A DNA stretch of 64,000 nt, from positions 3,602,121 through 3,666,120 of the forward strand of contig NZ_LT985747.1 in NCBI RefSeq assembly GCF_900289175.1, read 5' to 3'. The stretch is from Paenibacillus faecalis (lineage in GTDB: Bacteria > Bacillota > Bacilli > Paenibacillales > Paenibacillaceae). Below are positions 7,659-17,217 of the stretch, one piece after another. The notes under the pieces are model-generated. The model saw only the letters and a list, made by a program, of their open reading frames with translations. It was not told the origin of the DNA and searched no databases. Position 1 is the first letter of the stretch, and every line of letters begins with the position of its first letter. The translations under genes and the position numbers were made by a program.

Positions 7659-8060
7659 TTAAAAAATATAAAGATCAAAATCAAATTCCGCTTTTATTTT
7701 ATCTGCAAATGAAATCATATCATGTTCAAGAGTGATAGCTGGAGTTTCATTGTTCTCAATTCGAATTGAAAAACTAAATTTATAATATAAATTAAATGTG
7801 TTTCTTAATTCAATTAACTGTTCCCCTCGACTTTCTAATATTTTTACTAGCTTATGCAGTTGATCATTAATATCGTATGACTCCTCATAATCCAAAATCA
7901 GAAACCAACTGCATTCTTGACGGATTATGTTCCTACCTTCTACTTTTTCTCCTTTAAGATATTGTCCTGTCGGTAATATGGCAAGCTCACGTGTTATTAA
8001 ATCTGGATCAAAATTATCTCCAGCAATGATGAACTCAGCCCGTATGTTCGTCTTCTCCAT
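7659..8060 (-). CDS. DUF4279 protein, probable immunity to the RHS toxin
   Basis: The 133-residue protein fits DUF4279: FIIAGDNFDPDLITRELAIL near the start, then a KGEKVEGR turn, CSWFLILDYEES, and a C-terminal acidic FDFDLYIF. Proteins of this family often follow RHS or other polymorphic toxin genes and are proposed immunity proteins. It starts 12 nt after the stop of the 1788-residue toxin and is followed by a terminator, so it is the last gene of that operon and the natural candidate for neutralising that toxin's C-terminus. Cytosolic, no signal peptide. Confidence 0.75.
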   Translation of the reverse strand: MEKTNIRAEFIIAGDNFDPDLITRELAILPTGQYLKGEKVEGRNIIRQECSWFLILDYEESYDINDQLHKLVKILESRGEQLIELRNTFNLYYKFSFSIRIENNETPAITLEHDMISFADKIKAEFDFDLYIF

Positions 8061-8072
8061 TCTCTACGCACC

Positions 8073-11000
8073 TCAATCTGTATAATATCCAGTATTAATC
8101 CCTTCCCCTTTACCTCCTTTTCTAAATATCATAATTTCTTTTGAAGCTTTATCTACATACAAATCATATTGAGAAATTTTAGCGTTCTTTCCCAAAAACT
8201 CATATTTTAGATCGTGTGCATCTATTCCCATCTTTTTTATAAATTTATCATCAAGCTTCTGAATGCTTTTTCCAAATAATTGTAAATCTAATTTGATTAA
8301 ATATTCAGTGGTTTGGTCAACACTTTTTTTACCCATTTGTTTTATAGCTAGCTTACTTAATGATTTATAAGCAACTGCAAAGGTTCCATCGAAGACATAA
8401 AACAAAGGATCTTCTAAAAGAGGTATTTCCCTAACATTCCCAAATAAAAATTCGTTGTACATATCCTTTGAAAGATTAGTGTATACTATGCCATCATTAA
8501 AATAACTTGTCCGATCTAGCCTAGACTTATAATTGAATCTAATAAGGTTCGCCGCATCATGAGCAGATTGCATCATAAGCAGATTCTTCTCTTTTTGTCC
8601 GATAGCAAATACTGATTGGTATCTCCGAATTGCTTCCCTATCTGCTTCAGAATAATTAATCCCTGCCGGCTTATGACCAGATGGATCAATGTAACGCAAA
8701 GGATTATTAGCCACATACGTATACAGGTTCAAACTAAGCGGATTATTTAATTCCCCTTCATACGTATCCTCATTAATAAACCGCCCTACACTTGGATCAT
8801 ACCATCTGGATCTAAGGTATTGTAAATCGGTTGTCGCATCCCAATACTCACCGGAATAAAGGAATGGATTTGTAACTTTCTCTGACTTTGAGATCGGTTT
8901 TCCCCACAAATCATATGTGTATGAGTTTAATATGTCTCCATTAGAGTTAACCAGGTACTCTACATCACCATGACCATTAAGTACATAATACTGTTTATTA
9001 CCTTGCTCATCTACACGGAAATTTAAAAAATCACCATTTCGAACATAACTTGCTACTTTCTTTACGGACCCATCAGACTGCACACTGCCTTCAGCAATGA
9101 TATTCTTAAATTGATCATAATAGTAACGTTTAATAGAGCCATTTTCTGTACGCTCGATCATTAGATCATCGCCATTATACTTATATGATACTTTCGGTTG
9201 ATCTGCATTTGTTACTTGTTTCAAACGATCCCAGTTATCATATTCATAAAGAGTGTTTGAATCAGTAGGGACCTGTTCACTTTGCAATGTGCTGCGGTTG
9301 CCACGTGCATCATAATCATACGTTTCTTGGAACAACGTTGATGTCTTAATCCGATTCAACTCATCATACGTAAATGAATGAGTAATATCATTTTTGGTAA
9401 AAGATTTGATGTTATTATTATCATCATATTGATAACTATAGTTCGCAGCTGATAGGCTCGGATGCTCATAATTAAGTGATGTGAGCTTGAGACCTTCATA
9501 ACTATATGCAGCTGTGATCCCATTTCCCCGCGATTCGGTCTTCATCGTGCCGTTACTGGAATACGAATAGGCTCCATCCAGACCACCATTCACTTTCTCA
9601 ATCCGACTCATTGAATCATAGTCAAATGTAACGGTGTCGTTAAACGGACCAGTCTGGCTTGTTACATTACCCCGTTCATCATATTGATACGTCAGTGTTT
9701 TCTTATCCGGGTAGGTAATCGATAACAGTTCACGCGTATCCGGATCATATGCGTAATTAGTGCTCCCGGATGTATCCGTCATACTTTTACGAAGGCCATC
9801 ACTGGTATAGTCATATTGTATGGTTTCAGTTCCATCCTGACGGAGTTTCAATCGATTTAGCAAGTCATATTCATATTTTAGTATCTTTCCTGTTCGTGTA
9901 TGATGCTCTACCATATTGTTGTTCCCATCATACAAGTAAGTTTCCGGTTTTCCACCCTGCTGCTGGTTACTTTTTAGACGACCGGCTTCATCATACTGTT
10001 TTTCAGTAAACGTGCCATCTGGATTGATTTGTTTTGTTAGATTTCCTGTTAAATCATACTCATATGTAGTCCGATTTAATTTGGAGTCTGTCACACTTTT
10101 TAATTGGCCTAAATAATCATACTCAAAATTGGTAATATAATGTTTGGCATCCTCTTGAGATTTAACATTTCCGATATAGTCATAGCTTAACTTTTCGAGC
10201 TGTGTCACTTTTTGTTTAGAGGTATCATTGGAGTCAATTGCTGTTTCAATAGTCGAAATAGGTTGACCCATTATATCCATCGTAGTTTCTATTTTGTTAC
10301 CAATGCCATCAATACTGCTCTTTTTTAAGTTGACTACATCTTCTACCGTGGTGAATTTACTTTTATCCGGATAGGTTGTTATCGTTTTTAGTCCGCTCGA
10401 AAATGGCTGATAATCATATTCAGTAATGTTTCCTACCGCATCTTCCTTATAGTCGATTCGACTATAAGAATCATATTCATACTTCAACTTAGCAGTATAA
10501 TTACCATTCTTATGAATACCTTGTTGTTCTTCACGTCCTAAAGGGTCATATCGAGTTTCAGTAATTGCACCCGTTTCATTAGTTTGAATGATTCTATTGT
10601 TTTCATCATCATAATCAATTCTTACTGTAGTTTGGTCTGGATTTGTCACTTTTGTAATCCGACCCAATTTGTCATATTGATAAGAAGTCTCGGCATTATT
10701 TCCATCGATAAACTTATTCATCTGACCTGTCAAAGGGTTATATTCAGCCTGCATTTTTAAGGTAAAGGGCTGTCCTGCGCTATCTACACCACTTGTCTGT
10801 TGTGATGTCATAAACGCACTATTATATTTCGGATCGTAAGCAAATGTTTGGACAGATTCTTTACTTAAATCGTTCGCATCCAGTTTAGTCGTAACCTTGG
10901 AAACATTACCGTATTGATCATAGTCAAAATCACTCATGCTCAGTAATTTTCCGTTTTGATTATTTTCCTTCTGGGTTACCACATCTGGGTCACCAGCGCT

Positions 11001-13439
11001 AGTCTTCGTTACTTCAGTGTATACGCTACGATTTTCATCGATGGGCTGATTAATCGTGTGAATCAAATGAGTCCCTGGATGATACGTATATTGAATGGTA
11101 ATTCCTTGTTCATCGGTTTGCGATTTTACATTTCCATATGAATCATATTGTGTTCTGGTAGTCTCAGTTCTTACTTTTCCACTTTGACTATCTTTATAGG
11201 TTGTACTTGTATCAATCGGTGAAGTCAGACGCTTCTCTCGATCATAAGTATAATTTATGGACGTCTCCAGTCCACTTTGTACTTGCTTTATGTTTGTTTG
11301 ATAGTAAGTTGTTGGATTCGTAGCATCGATATAGTCTTTATCATATTGATAAGTCGTTTTGGCTAAGCCGTCATCTGAAATCGTTGAAAACGAAATGTCG
11401 GAACCGTACGAGCTGCCAATGTCTCCTTGGTAATCAAAATTAACTCGGTTACTTGCCGTATACGTAGGCTTTTGTGTGTCCGGATTCAGTGTTATTATAC
11501 GATCTTCCCGAGATTGTATCTGATACACTTGGTTTACTGCATCAGGACCAACATATCGGGTAGTTGGCAATGGTTTATACTCATATTTAGTTTCTGCACC
11601 GGTTGGATGATACACCGTATCAATAAGTGCATATCCATTAGAAATACCACTTGAAATATCATCATTAAGCATGTTGTATCTTGTATTAGTCTTTTGCGAG
11701 TATTCATATCGAGTTACCCGATTTCCTGGGTCAGTTACTCTGTCCAAAATTTCAATAATATTACCGTTGTTTTGAATAGGAACTTTCGTGTAAGTAACTG
11801 TTTTATCACCACTAGTCACTACGACTTCCGTTTTCGAATAAGCGATATTAATCTCATTACCTAGTGGATCTGAAATTTTTGACAACAGTTCTCTACCATA
11901 GTCGGTGGAGTGAGCATACTGAAAATCAATATAGTTCCCATGAGAATCCGTAATCTTGATGAGATGACCCGCTGTATTAAAGTACTGTTTGGTACCATCT
12001 ATTGAACTAAGAATATATTTATAGGCTTGTTCCTTACCGTTAACCAAAATGGTACCTGTTTCATCTGTAATTGAGAGATCGTTCCACGGGTAACCCTTTA
12101 AAGAGCTACCATCTCGTTCATAAGTACCTCTACCTGCCAAATGAACATAAGTACCATCCTTAATATAAGGAATATTCCAGCTCCATCCTTTTCCAAGTGG
12201 GAACCATGTATCATTATACGTACTAACTGTAGTTTGACTTGAAACCCATTTTCCGTCTGTATTCGGTTCAACCTTTATTCTTGCAGGCTTACTTTCAGGC
12301 GTACCAGTGTCAATATCGTATAATTTAATGAGGTATTCAGTGTCATCCGTACCTGTAATCTCAGCATCGTCGAACAGGTATTCAGTTGAACCTGCAAGAC
12401 TGTTTAATAAATTCAACTCTGCTTTTGCTTCGTCTTCATTAATATACTCATGACGTAGAAATTCACCTGTACGAGATTCCTCGGTATACACCATGTCCAC
12501 AGCCACAGTCTGAACGGAATTATCAACGTAAGTAAAAATGTCTCTTTTTTTATAACCATTTTCAACAGCTGACCACGGACCAGTATAAGAAGGCTTAGAA
12601 TTTTGCAGCTTAACTGCCAATTTGTCAGCATCAGTCTTCTTTATACTGCTATCTAGAGTCCATTCATCTGTACCAATGGTTTGTATTTCGCTATCTGTGC
12701 CGTCTGCTTTTGCATACTCCCTTTTGTGTACCAATTGAAATTTAGGCGCAAACTTCAAGCGAAATATTTTTTCACGACCTTTGAAATATACAGAGTATAT
12801 TAAATCTTCATCATCATAGATCGTGCCCTTGATATCATAATACTGAGCATCTGAGGAATTGTATGATCGAGTCAGAGCAAAAGAAAGTCCATTCCGACCA
12901 GGCAGCATCATATCGGTTGTTGAAAGAGATAAACTACCATCTAATGTGGAAACATATTCTCCTGAGGATCCAATGGAATAAGGAGCACTATCTGTTTTAA
13001 TATCCAGGTTGTTTAAAGTTTCCTTGTTAACTGGATTGTCAATAGTAGCTGATGAATCAACCGATGAATCCTTTTTCCCAGATGTTGATACTTCTTTCTT
13101 AACATCTGATTTCGATGCAGGGTTTTCAATGCGACTCTTATCTTTTGAACGATTAATTGGAACCTTCGTAGCGTTCCCTAAAGCTTTATCCAAAGGTATT
13201 GAATCTGTTTCTTGATTCATATAAGCCAAGGAAATTTCTTCTGCAGTGTATCCTTCATCTAAAAGTGACTGAACTTCACTTTCCTTCTTATTAAAAGATT
13301 GTGCAATTTCTGAGCGTTGATCTTTTGGTTTTTTATTTGCCTTATTTTCCTTTGCATCCGCTATAGAAAAAGGAACGGATGTCATAAGCAAAACTACGGT
13401 CATGAAAAGTGATATAAATCTTACCCACTTGGCTTTCAT
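8073..13439 (-). CDS. RHS/YD-repeat polymorphic toxin (WapA-like)
   Basis: The 1788-residue protein has an N-terminal signal peptide (about residues 1-28, FISLFMTVVLLMTSVPFSIA), a low-complexity Lys/Ser/Asp spacer, a DUF6531-like entry segment (LPGRNGLSFALTRSYNSSDA, near 180-200), and then a very long array of YD repeats (YDYLGQLKSVTD, YDEAGRLKSNQQ and many more, roughly residues 550-1500). The conserved RHS core end is RSRWYDPSVGRFINEDTYEG to NNPLRYIDPSGH (about 1535-1589). The last 199 residues are the variable tip: a linker with DLQLFG and a final domain of about 60 residues (KFIKKMGIDAHDLKYEFLGK, then SQYDLYVDKASKEIMIF, ending GGKGEGINTGYYTD) resembling polymorphic toxin type 33-like domains. 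The toxin's target is unknown. The immunity gene follows at once. Confidence 0.88.
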   Translation of the reverse strand: MKAKWVRFISLFMTVVLLMTSVPFSIADAKENKANKKPKDQRSEIAQSFNKKESEVQSLLDEGYTAEEISLAYMNQETDSIPLDKALGNATKVPINRSKDKSRIENPASKSDVKKEVSTSGKKDSSVDSSATIDNPVNKETLNNLDIKTDSAPYSIGSSGEYVSTLDGSLSLSTTDMMLPGRNGLSFALTRSYNSSDAQYYDIKGTIYDDEDLIYSVYFKGREKIFRLKFAPKFQLVHKREYAKADGTDSEIQTIGTDEWTLDSSIKKTDADKLAVKLQNSKPSYTGPWSAVENGYKKRDIFTYVDNSVQTVAVDMVYTEESRTGEFLRHEYINEDEAKAELNLLNSLAGSTEYLFDDAEITGTDDTEYLIKLYDIDTGTPESKPARIKVEPNTDGKWVSSQTTVSTYNDTWFPLGKGWSWNIPYIKDGTYVHLAGRGTYERDGSSLKGYPWNDLSITDETGTILVNGKEQAYKYILSSIDGTKQYFNTAGHLIKITDSHGNYIDFQYAHSTDYGRELLSKISDPLGNEINIAYSKTEVVVTSGDKTVTYTKVPIQNNGNIIEILDRVTDPGNRVTRYEYSQKTNTRYNMLNDDISSGISNGYALIDTVYHPTGAETKYEYKPLPTTRYVGPDAVNQVYQIQSREDRIITLNPDTQKPTYTASNRVNFDYQGDIGSSYGSDISFSTISDDGLAKTTYQYDKDYIDATNPTTYYQTNIKQVQSGLETSINYTYDREKRLTSPIDTSTTYKDSQSGKVRTETTRTQYDSYGNVKSQTDEQGITIQYTYHPGTHLIHTINQPIDENRSVYTEVTKTSAGDPDVVTQKENNQNGKLLSMSDFDYDQYGNVSKVTTKLDANDLSKESVQTFAYDPKYNSAFMTSQQTSGVDSAGQPFTLKMQAEYNPLTGQMNKFIDGNNAETSYQYDKLGRITKVTNPDQTTVRIDYDDENNRIIQTNETGAITETRYDPLGREEQQGIHKNGNYTAKLKYEYDSYSRIDYKEDAVGNITEYDYQPFSSGLKTITTYPDKSKFTTVEDVVNLKKSSIDGIGNKIETTMDIMGQPISTIETAIDSNDTSKQKVTQLEKLSYDYIGNVKSQEDAKHYITNFEYDYLGQLKSVTDSKLNRTTYEYDLTGNLTKQINPDGTFTEKQYDEAGRLKSNQQQGGKPETYLYDGNNNMVEHHTRTGKILKYEYDLLNRLKLRQDGTETIQYDYTSDGLRKSMTDTSGSTNYAYDPDTRELLSITYPDKKTLTYQYDERGNVTSQTGPFNDTVTFDYDSMSRIEKVNGGLDGAYSYSSNGTMKTESRGNGITAAYSYEGLKLTSLNYEHPSLSAANYSYQYDDNNNIKSFTKNDITHSFTYDELNRIKTSTLFQETYDYDARGNRSTLQSEQVPTDSNTLYEYDNWDRLKQVTNADQPKVSYKYNGDDLMIERTENGSIKRYYYDQFKNIIAEGSVQSDGSVKKVASYVRNGDFLNFRVDEQGNKQYYVLNGHGDVEYLVNSNGDILNSYTYDLWGKPISKSEKVTNPFLYSGEYWDATTDLQYLRSRWYDPSVGRFINEDTYEGELNNPLSLNLYTYVANNPLRYIDPSGHKPAGINYSEADREAIRRYQSVFAIGQKEKNLLMMQSAHDAANLIRFNYKSRLDRTSYFNDGIVYTNLSKDMYNEFLFGNVREIPLLEDPLFYVFDGTFAVAYKSLSKLAIKQMGKKSVDQTTEYLIKLDLQLFGKSIQKLDDKFIKKMGIDAHDLKYEFLGKNAKISQYDLYVDKASKEIMIFRKGGKGEGINTGYYTD

Positions 13440-13478
13440 ATGTTCCCCCAGTTGACTGTTCTAGTTGAAAACTTAAGT

Positions 13479-15434
13479 TTAATACTGCTGATACGGATAT
13501 GCATTGTACGTTTGACCTTCAATAACAAGAGGTATAGAACGGGGCAAAGCACCTGGACCATCTGTGGTTATATTAACTACAAGTGAAGTTGCACCGGCTA
13601 TAGGATCTGTAGGGTCTACTGCCTTAACCCTGATAGAATAAGCTGTATTAGGCATGAGATTCGTTAGTTTTTTGCTCGTCGAAGTCGTATTGCTATGCAA
13701 TTTACCGTTGACCAATATTTTATATGTAGTGACGTCTTTCACGGGATTCCAGGACAACAACAAACTGTTTTGTGTAATTTTTGATGCAGTTAAACCAGTT
13801 GGAGGTTCAGGGGTTACTGTGAAGATTTCTGGTGTCATACTATAAGTGCCCTCTGGATAGTAATACGTGTACTTGACTTGGTAAGTACCCAGACTCCAAT
13901 TTGAAGTATCACATGCTAATGGCGGGTTGGGTGCTGTTTGGCCCGCTTTAAATGGACCTAAAAATGTTCCTGAACAAACCCTACCTGTCGTACTGTCTAC
14001 CCCCATATTTAATTTAGTCCAGCTACTATATCCGCTAGGGGGAGTAGGTACACCTCTGTCAAAATAGGCGATAGAACCACGTTCAACGGCAGAAATACTA
14101 ATTTCACCGTCTCCACCTTGCTCAGGCTGAGTTTCATCTTTATAAACCTGCTGAAATGGAGGAAGCTCTGAATCGATGATCCCAAGTGATTTAGCCAAGT
14201 TTAGAAGTCCATCACCATATTCTTGTTTTGGTTCTATCGTGGTGGCATTTTTCATAATAATTTCTCTAATTTCACTGTCATCCGCTGTCTTGTTTTCCGA
14301 CCATATTACAGCTGCAGCACCTACCACATGAGGAACTGCCATTGATGTTCCGGACATATTTCCATAGCTTCCGTTTTTGGTAGTACTTCTAATATCCACA
14401 CCCGGAGCGACGATATCCAATTCCTCTCCTGTACTTGATAAGTTCGCTCGGTCATTTGACTTTGTTGTTGCACCAACTGAAATCACCTCAGGATATGATG
14501 CAGGGTACATTACGGTGTCATTACCGAGACCTTTGTTTCCCGCAGCTGCGACCATCATGATTCCTGCAGCTTCTGCCTCTTTTATCGCTCTGTGAAGTGA
14601 TTCACTATCTTCCGCACCAGTAAAACTCATAGAGATAATGTTCATCTTATTATCAATTGCCCATTGAATTCCCTCAATGACTTGAGTGTAGGTACCTGTA
14701 CCATCAGACCCAAGTACTTTTACAGAATACAAGTCTACATTCGGTGCTATACCGACAATGCCTTGATTGTTTTCCAGTGCTGCAATTGTCCCGGCCACAT
14801 GCGTACCATGACCGTTGTCGTCAATATAGTCCGAGGTTCCATTAACGATATTGACCCCGCCGGCTACACGTAAATCAGGATGGTTCGATACGCCAGTATC
14901 CAGCACTGCTACTTTAATGTCTTTACCTTTAGTATGTTGTTTATCTAGCATGTGAGATCCAATGGCTACATTGCCCCAAGGGACTTCTTCTTTGCTAGTT
15001 ACGGCATCTGTCGTTGTACCTCCGGTAACGGCAGTGATTCCATTAATAGAGACTTTAGCGTTTGGTTCAACAAACTCTACGCTGCTGTCCTTTTTCAAAT
15101 TCTCGACTTCGTCAGTGTTCAATGCAATGACAGAAGTGTTGTGCTTTTTAAGTTTCTTTTTCTCTTTCTTTGAAATCTTATTCTGCTTAAGTACAGAGCG
15201 CGAATCTTTCCCCTTTTTAAACGAGACAATATATTCTTTTTCTTGTGATGATGCTTTTGGTTTTTGTACTGGTGTTTTAACTTCTTTTACCGACGCTTCC
15301 GAATCTTGCGTTGGTTCTATCTCTTCTTGTACCGAGGTTTTCTGTTCTTGTGAGGTTGCTCCGACGTAAATAAAATTCAAGCCAAAAAATAATGAAATCA
15401 GTAAGAATATGCTTGTTATTTTCTTAATTCTCAT
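13479..15434 (-). CDS. Secreted subtilisin-like (S8) protease with fibronectin III domain
   Basis: 651 residues. Signal peptide 1-26; acidic spacer to about 65; an inhibitor I9-like propeptide (EYIVSFKKGKDSRSV to SVEFVEPNAKV, 67-128); S8 catalytic domain with Asp179 (VAVLDTG), His209 (GHGTHVAG), oxyanion Asn300 (AAAGN) and Ser364 (SGTSMAVPH); a beta-rich region 425-540 with two cysteines; and a fibronectin type III domain (about 542-626, EPPTGLTASKITQNSLLLSW). It is 39 nt upstream of the RHS toxin and 26 nt downstream of a small YD-repeat gene, so the three are probably one transcript. A role in processing or releasing the RHS protein is an inference from this linkage. Confidence 0.9.
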   Translation of the reverse strand: MRIKKITSIFLLISLFFGLNFIYVGATSQEQKTSVQEEIEPTQDSEASVKEVKTPVQKPKASSQEKEYIVSFKKGKDSRSVLKQNKISKKEKKKLKKHNTSVIALNTDEVENLKKDSSVEFVEPNAKVSINGITAVTGGTTTDAVTSKEEVPWGNVAIGSHMLDKQHTKGKDIKVAVLDTGVSNHPDLRVAGGVNIVNGTSDYIDDNGHGTHVAGTIAALENNQGIVGIAPNVDLYSVKVLGSDGTGTYTQVIEGIQWAIDNKMNIISMSFTGAEDSESLHRAIKEAEAAGIMMVAAAGNKGLGNDTVMYPASYPEVISVGATTKSNDRANLSSTGEELDIVAPGVDIRSTTKNGSYGNMSGTSMAVPHVVGAAAVIWSENKTADDSEIREIIMKNATTIEPKQEYGDGLLNLAKSLGIIDSELPPFQQVYKDETQPEQGGDGEISISAVERGSIAYFDRGVPTPPSGYSSWTKLNMGVDSTTGRVCSGTFLGPFKAGQTAPNPPLACDTSNWSLGTYQVKYTYYYPEGTYSMTPEIFTVTPEPPTGLTASKITQNSLLLSWNPVKDVTTYKILVNGKLHSNTTSTSKKLTNLMPNTAYSIRVKAVDPTDPIAGATSLVVNITTDGPGALPRSIPLVIEGQTYNAYPYQQY

Positions 15435-15460
15435 TTGTGTCCTCCTGATGCGTTAGGTGT

Positions 15461-15739
15461 TTACGGAGCTGGAATGGTAGTAATAGATTTGACATTACCA
15501 TTATCATCGTAGGTGTAGTTCCGTGAATACTTAACACCGTCTTTATAAAAGCTTATTGTTTGTAAACGATTTAATGAATCGTATTCATAAGTTTGCTTTG
15601 CAGGTTGAACACTCCCCGTAGCAAAAGCAGTTGAATTAGTAGACTTTGGATTTTCAGTACTACCCAAGAAAATGAGAAACACAAACAACAAAGAAAGCAT
15701 TAGACGACAAACAGAGATTTTGTTTCCACGCTTCAACAT
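15461..15739 (-). CDS. Short exported YD-repeat protein
   Basis: Starting at the ATG at 15739 (GGGGTGG site 5 nt upstream; the earlier ATG lacks a site) it has 92 residues: a basic N-terminus, a hydrophobic segment (LMLSLLFVFLIFLGST), a short Ser/Thr linker and one to two YD repeats (YEYDSLNRLQTISFYKDGVK, NYTYDDNGNVKSI). It is the first gene of the toxin operon. It could be a free-standing plug or chaperone for the RHS shell, or the residue of a once longer RHS gene; both are inference. Confidence 0.65.
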   Translation of the reverse strand: MLKRGNKISVCRLMLSLLFVFLIFLGSTENPKSTNSTAFATGSVQPAKQTYEYDSLNRLQTISFYKDGVKYSRNYTYDDNGNVKSITTIPAP

Positions 15740-15930
15740 TACCACCCCTATCCAATTTTTTTGGTACACATACTCTCTAATCTCAACTCCTTCCAGATAT
15801 GTGCCTTAAGAATATTATCATAGTGGTAAGCACTTAGATAGACGGTAATTAATGGGTCATTTGGAATTAGAACTGAGTGAGTATTGTAAAAATCCAAAAG
15901 AAAAATCTAATAATTCAGGTTCTTCTTCTT

Positions 15931-16086
15931 TTTCTTGTAATCGTGGGCGCTACCCATACCGAGCAGCTTCAGAGCAATATGCAATGTCTAGACATTGAGA
16001 TAGATGAAAAGCTTGCCAAGAAGCTGGATGAGATCAGTGAGCCGTTTATGTACGGAAAGCCGTTCGCATCATATCGGTTAAGTTAA
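15931..16086 (+). pseudogene. 3' remnant of an aldo/keto reductase gene
   Basis: The frame encodes VIVGATHTEQLQSNMQCLDI, EIDEKLAKKLDEISEP and a short tail ending at 16086. The GAT/GARTxEQLxxN followed by LDELS is the C-terminal signature of NADPH-dependent aldo/keto reductases. The barrel itself is missing, so the gene is a fragment. Confidence 0.65.
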
Positions 16087-16098
16087 TCTTCACATAGC

Positions 16099-16140
16099 AA
16101 AAAGATGACTTCCAGATTGCTCCGCAGAAGTCATCTTTTT
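16099..16140 (-). terminator. Bidirectional terminator
   Basis: AAAAAGATGACTTC (16099-16112) and GAAGTCATCTTTTT (16127-16140) form a perfect 14-bp inverted repeat. It lies between the aldo/keto reductase remnant and the AraC-type gene, and can end transcripts from both sides. Confidence 0.88.
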
Positions 16141-16213
16141 GTCGTCTATAGCTGATATTCCTGTTTAGAATGTATCATAGGAAAGCACCCGAACAGCGTC
16201 TCATATTCATCGC

Positions 16214-17158
16214 TTATCCTCGCTCGATCAGAGTTCTCTTTTTAATGGGAATATACAGGTCTACCTTGCATTTGCCTTCCTTGTCATGTGCAGGATCATT
16301 CATGCAAAACTCAAGGCAGTGCCGATCATCAGGCTCATATTCACTATTCGGCAGCCACTGTCCGAACAAGCTTTGGTACGCGATAGCCAACTTATCAACC
16401 GTATCGTAGAAGTGATATAAGGCATAGCTTCCACCGCTCAGTTTTTTAAATTGAACGACCTCTTCGGTCTCTTCACGCTTGTGAACAAAACCGTCCGGCA
16501 ATGTCACACAAGCATCATATCGGCACTCAGATTCATCCACCACAGCGGGATCATCTAGCGAAATACCGATAAAATACTGGCTCATGGGGGTAAGATCATG
16601 CTCTTCGGCCCACTTCCCTAGCGCACTCCATGCGTGATGTGTGTCCAAATAACTTCCGATGTGTCTGACATAAGCAACTTCATACACAGGAAGCTCCCTG
16701 ACTGAAACGTTCATATCCCAAATCCTCCTTAAAAAACGACTTTTAGAGCTTTCATTTATATCGTAATTGTGAGGACGAGATAACTCTTTTTCATTATTGC
16801 TTACGATCGGTGGAATATTGCTGTTTTTTCTAATGCCTGTTCTAATTTCACTGGGTGTCTGACGATAAACTTTCTTAAAAGTCGCGTTAAAAGCAGATAC
16901 AGACTCAAACCCGCACAGCTGCGATATATCTAAAATCGTCCGATTCGTTTCCGTTAAATATTGGATCGATTTATGCACCCGAACCTGATTCACATAAGCG
17001 ATCGGGGTCACGCCCACCATCGACGTAAATATTCGACTAAAATGATATTTCGAAAAATGAGAACGTTCCGCCAGTTCATCTAGCGTTATTCGTTCCGAGC
17101 TATTGTCTTTAATATACTGGATGACGGCGTTTATTCTTTTAACATATTCATCATTCAT
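16214..17158 (-). CDS. AraC-family regulator with GyrI-like effector domain
   Basis: Start at 17158 (MNDEYVKRINAVIQYIKDN) because a GGAGTGATC site precedes it; an upstream TTG would add 19 residues but has no site. Two AraC helix-turn-helix motifs occupy residues 1-110 (LDELAERSHFSKYHFSRIFT; GFESVSAFNATFKKVYRQTP). The C-terminal half (from about 150, VRELPVYEVAYVRHIGSYLD) is a GyrI/SOUL-like ligand-binding domain ending with VDLYIPIKK. Proteins of this layout (Rob/BmrR-like) sense small amphipathic or cationic compounds. It lies 59 nt downstream of a HAD gene and may be co-transcribed. Confidence 0.88.
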   Translation of the reverse strand: MNDEYVKRINAVIQYIKDNSSERITLDELAERSHFSKYHFSRIFTSMVGVTPIAYVNQVRVHKSIQYLTETNRTILDISQLCGFESVSAFNATFKKVYRQTPSEIRTGIRKNSNIPPIVSNNEKELSRPHNYDINESSKSRFLRRIWDMNVSVRELPVYEVAYVRHIGSYLDTHHAWSALGKWAEEHDLTPMSQYFIGISLDDPAVVDESECRYDACVTLPDGFVHKREETEEVVQFKKLSGGSYALYHFYDTVDKLAIAYQSLFGQWLPNSEYEPDDRHCLEFCMNDPAHDKEGKCKVDLYIPIKKRTLIERG

Positions 17159-17217
17159 TGGCAGATCACTCCATTTACGGGAGATTGGCTCTATCTTTAT
17201 ATGAGCTGCCGCCAAAG

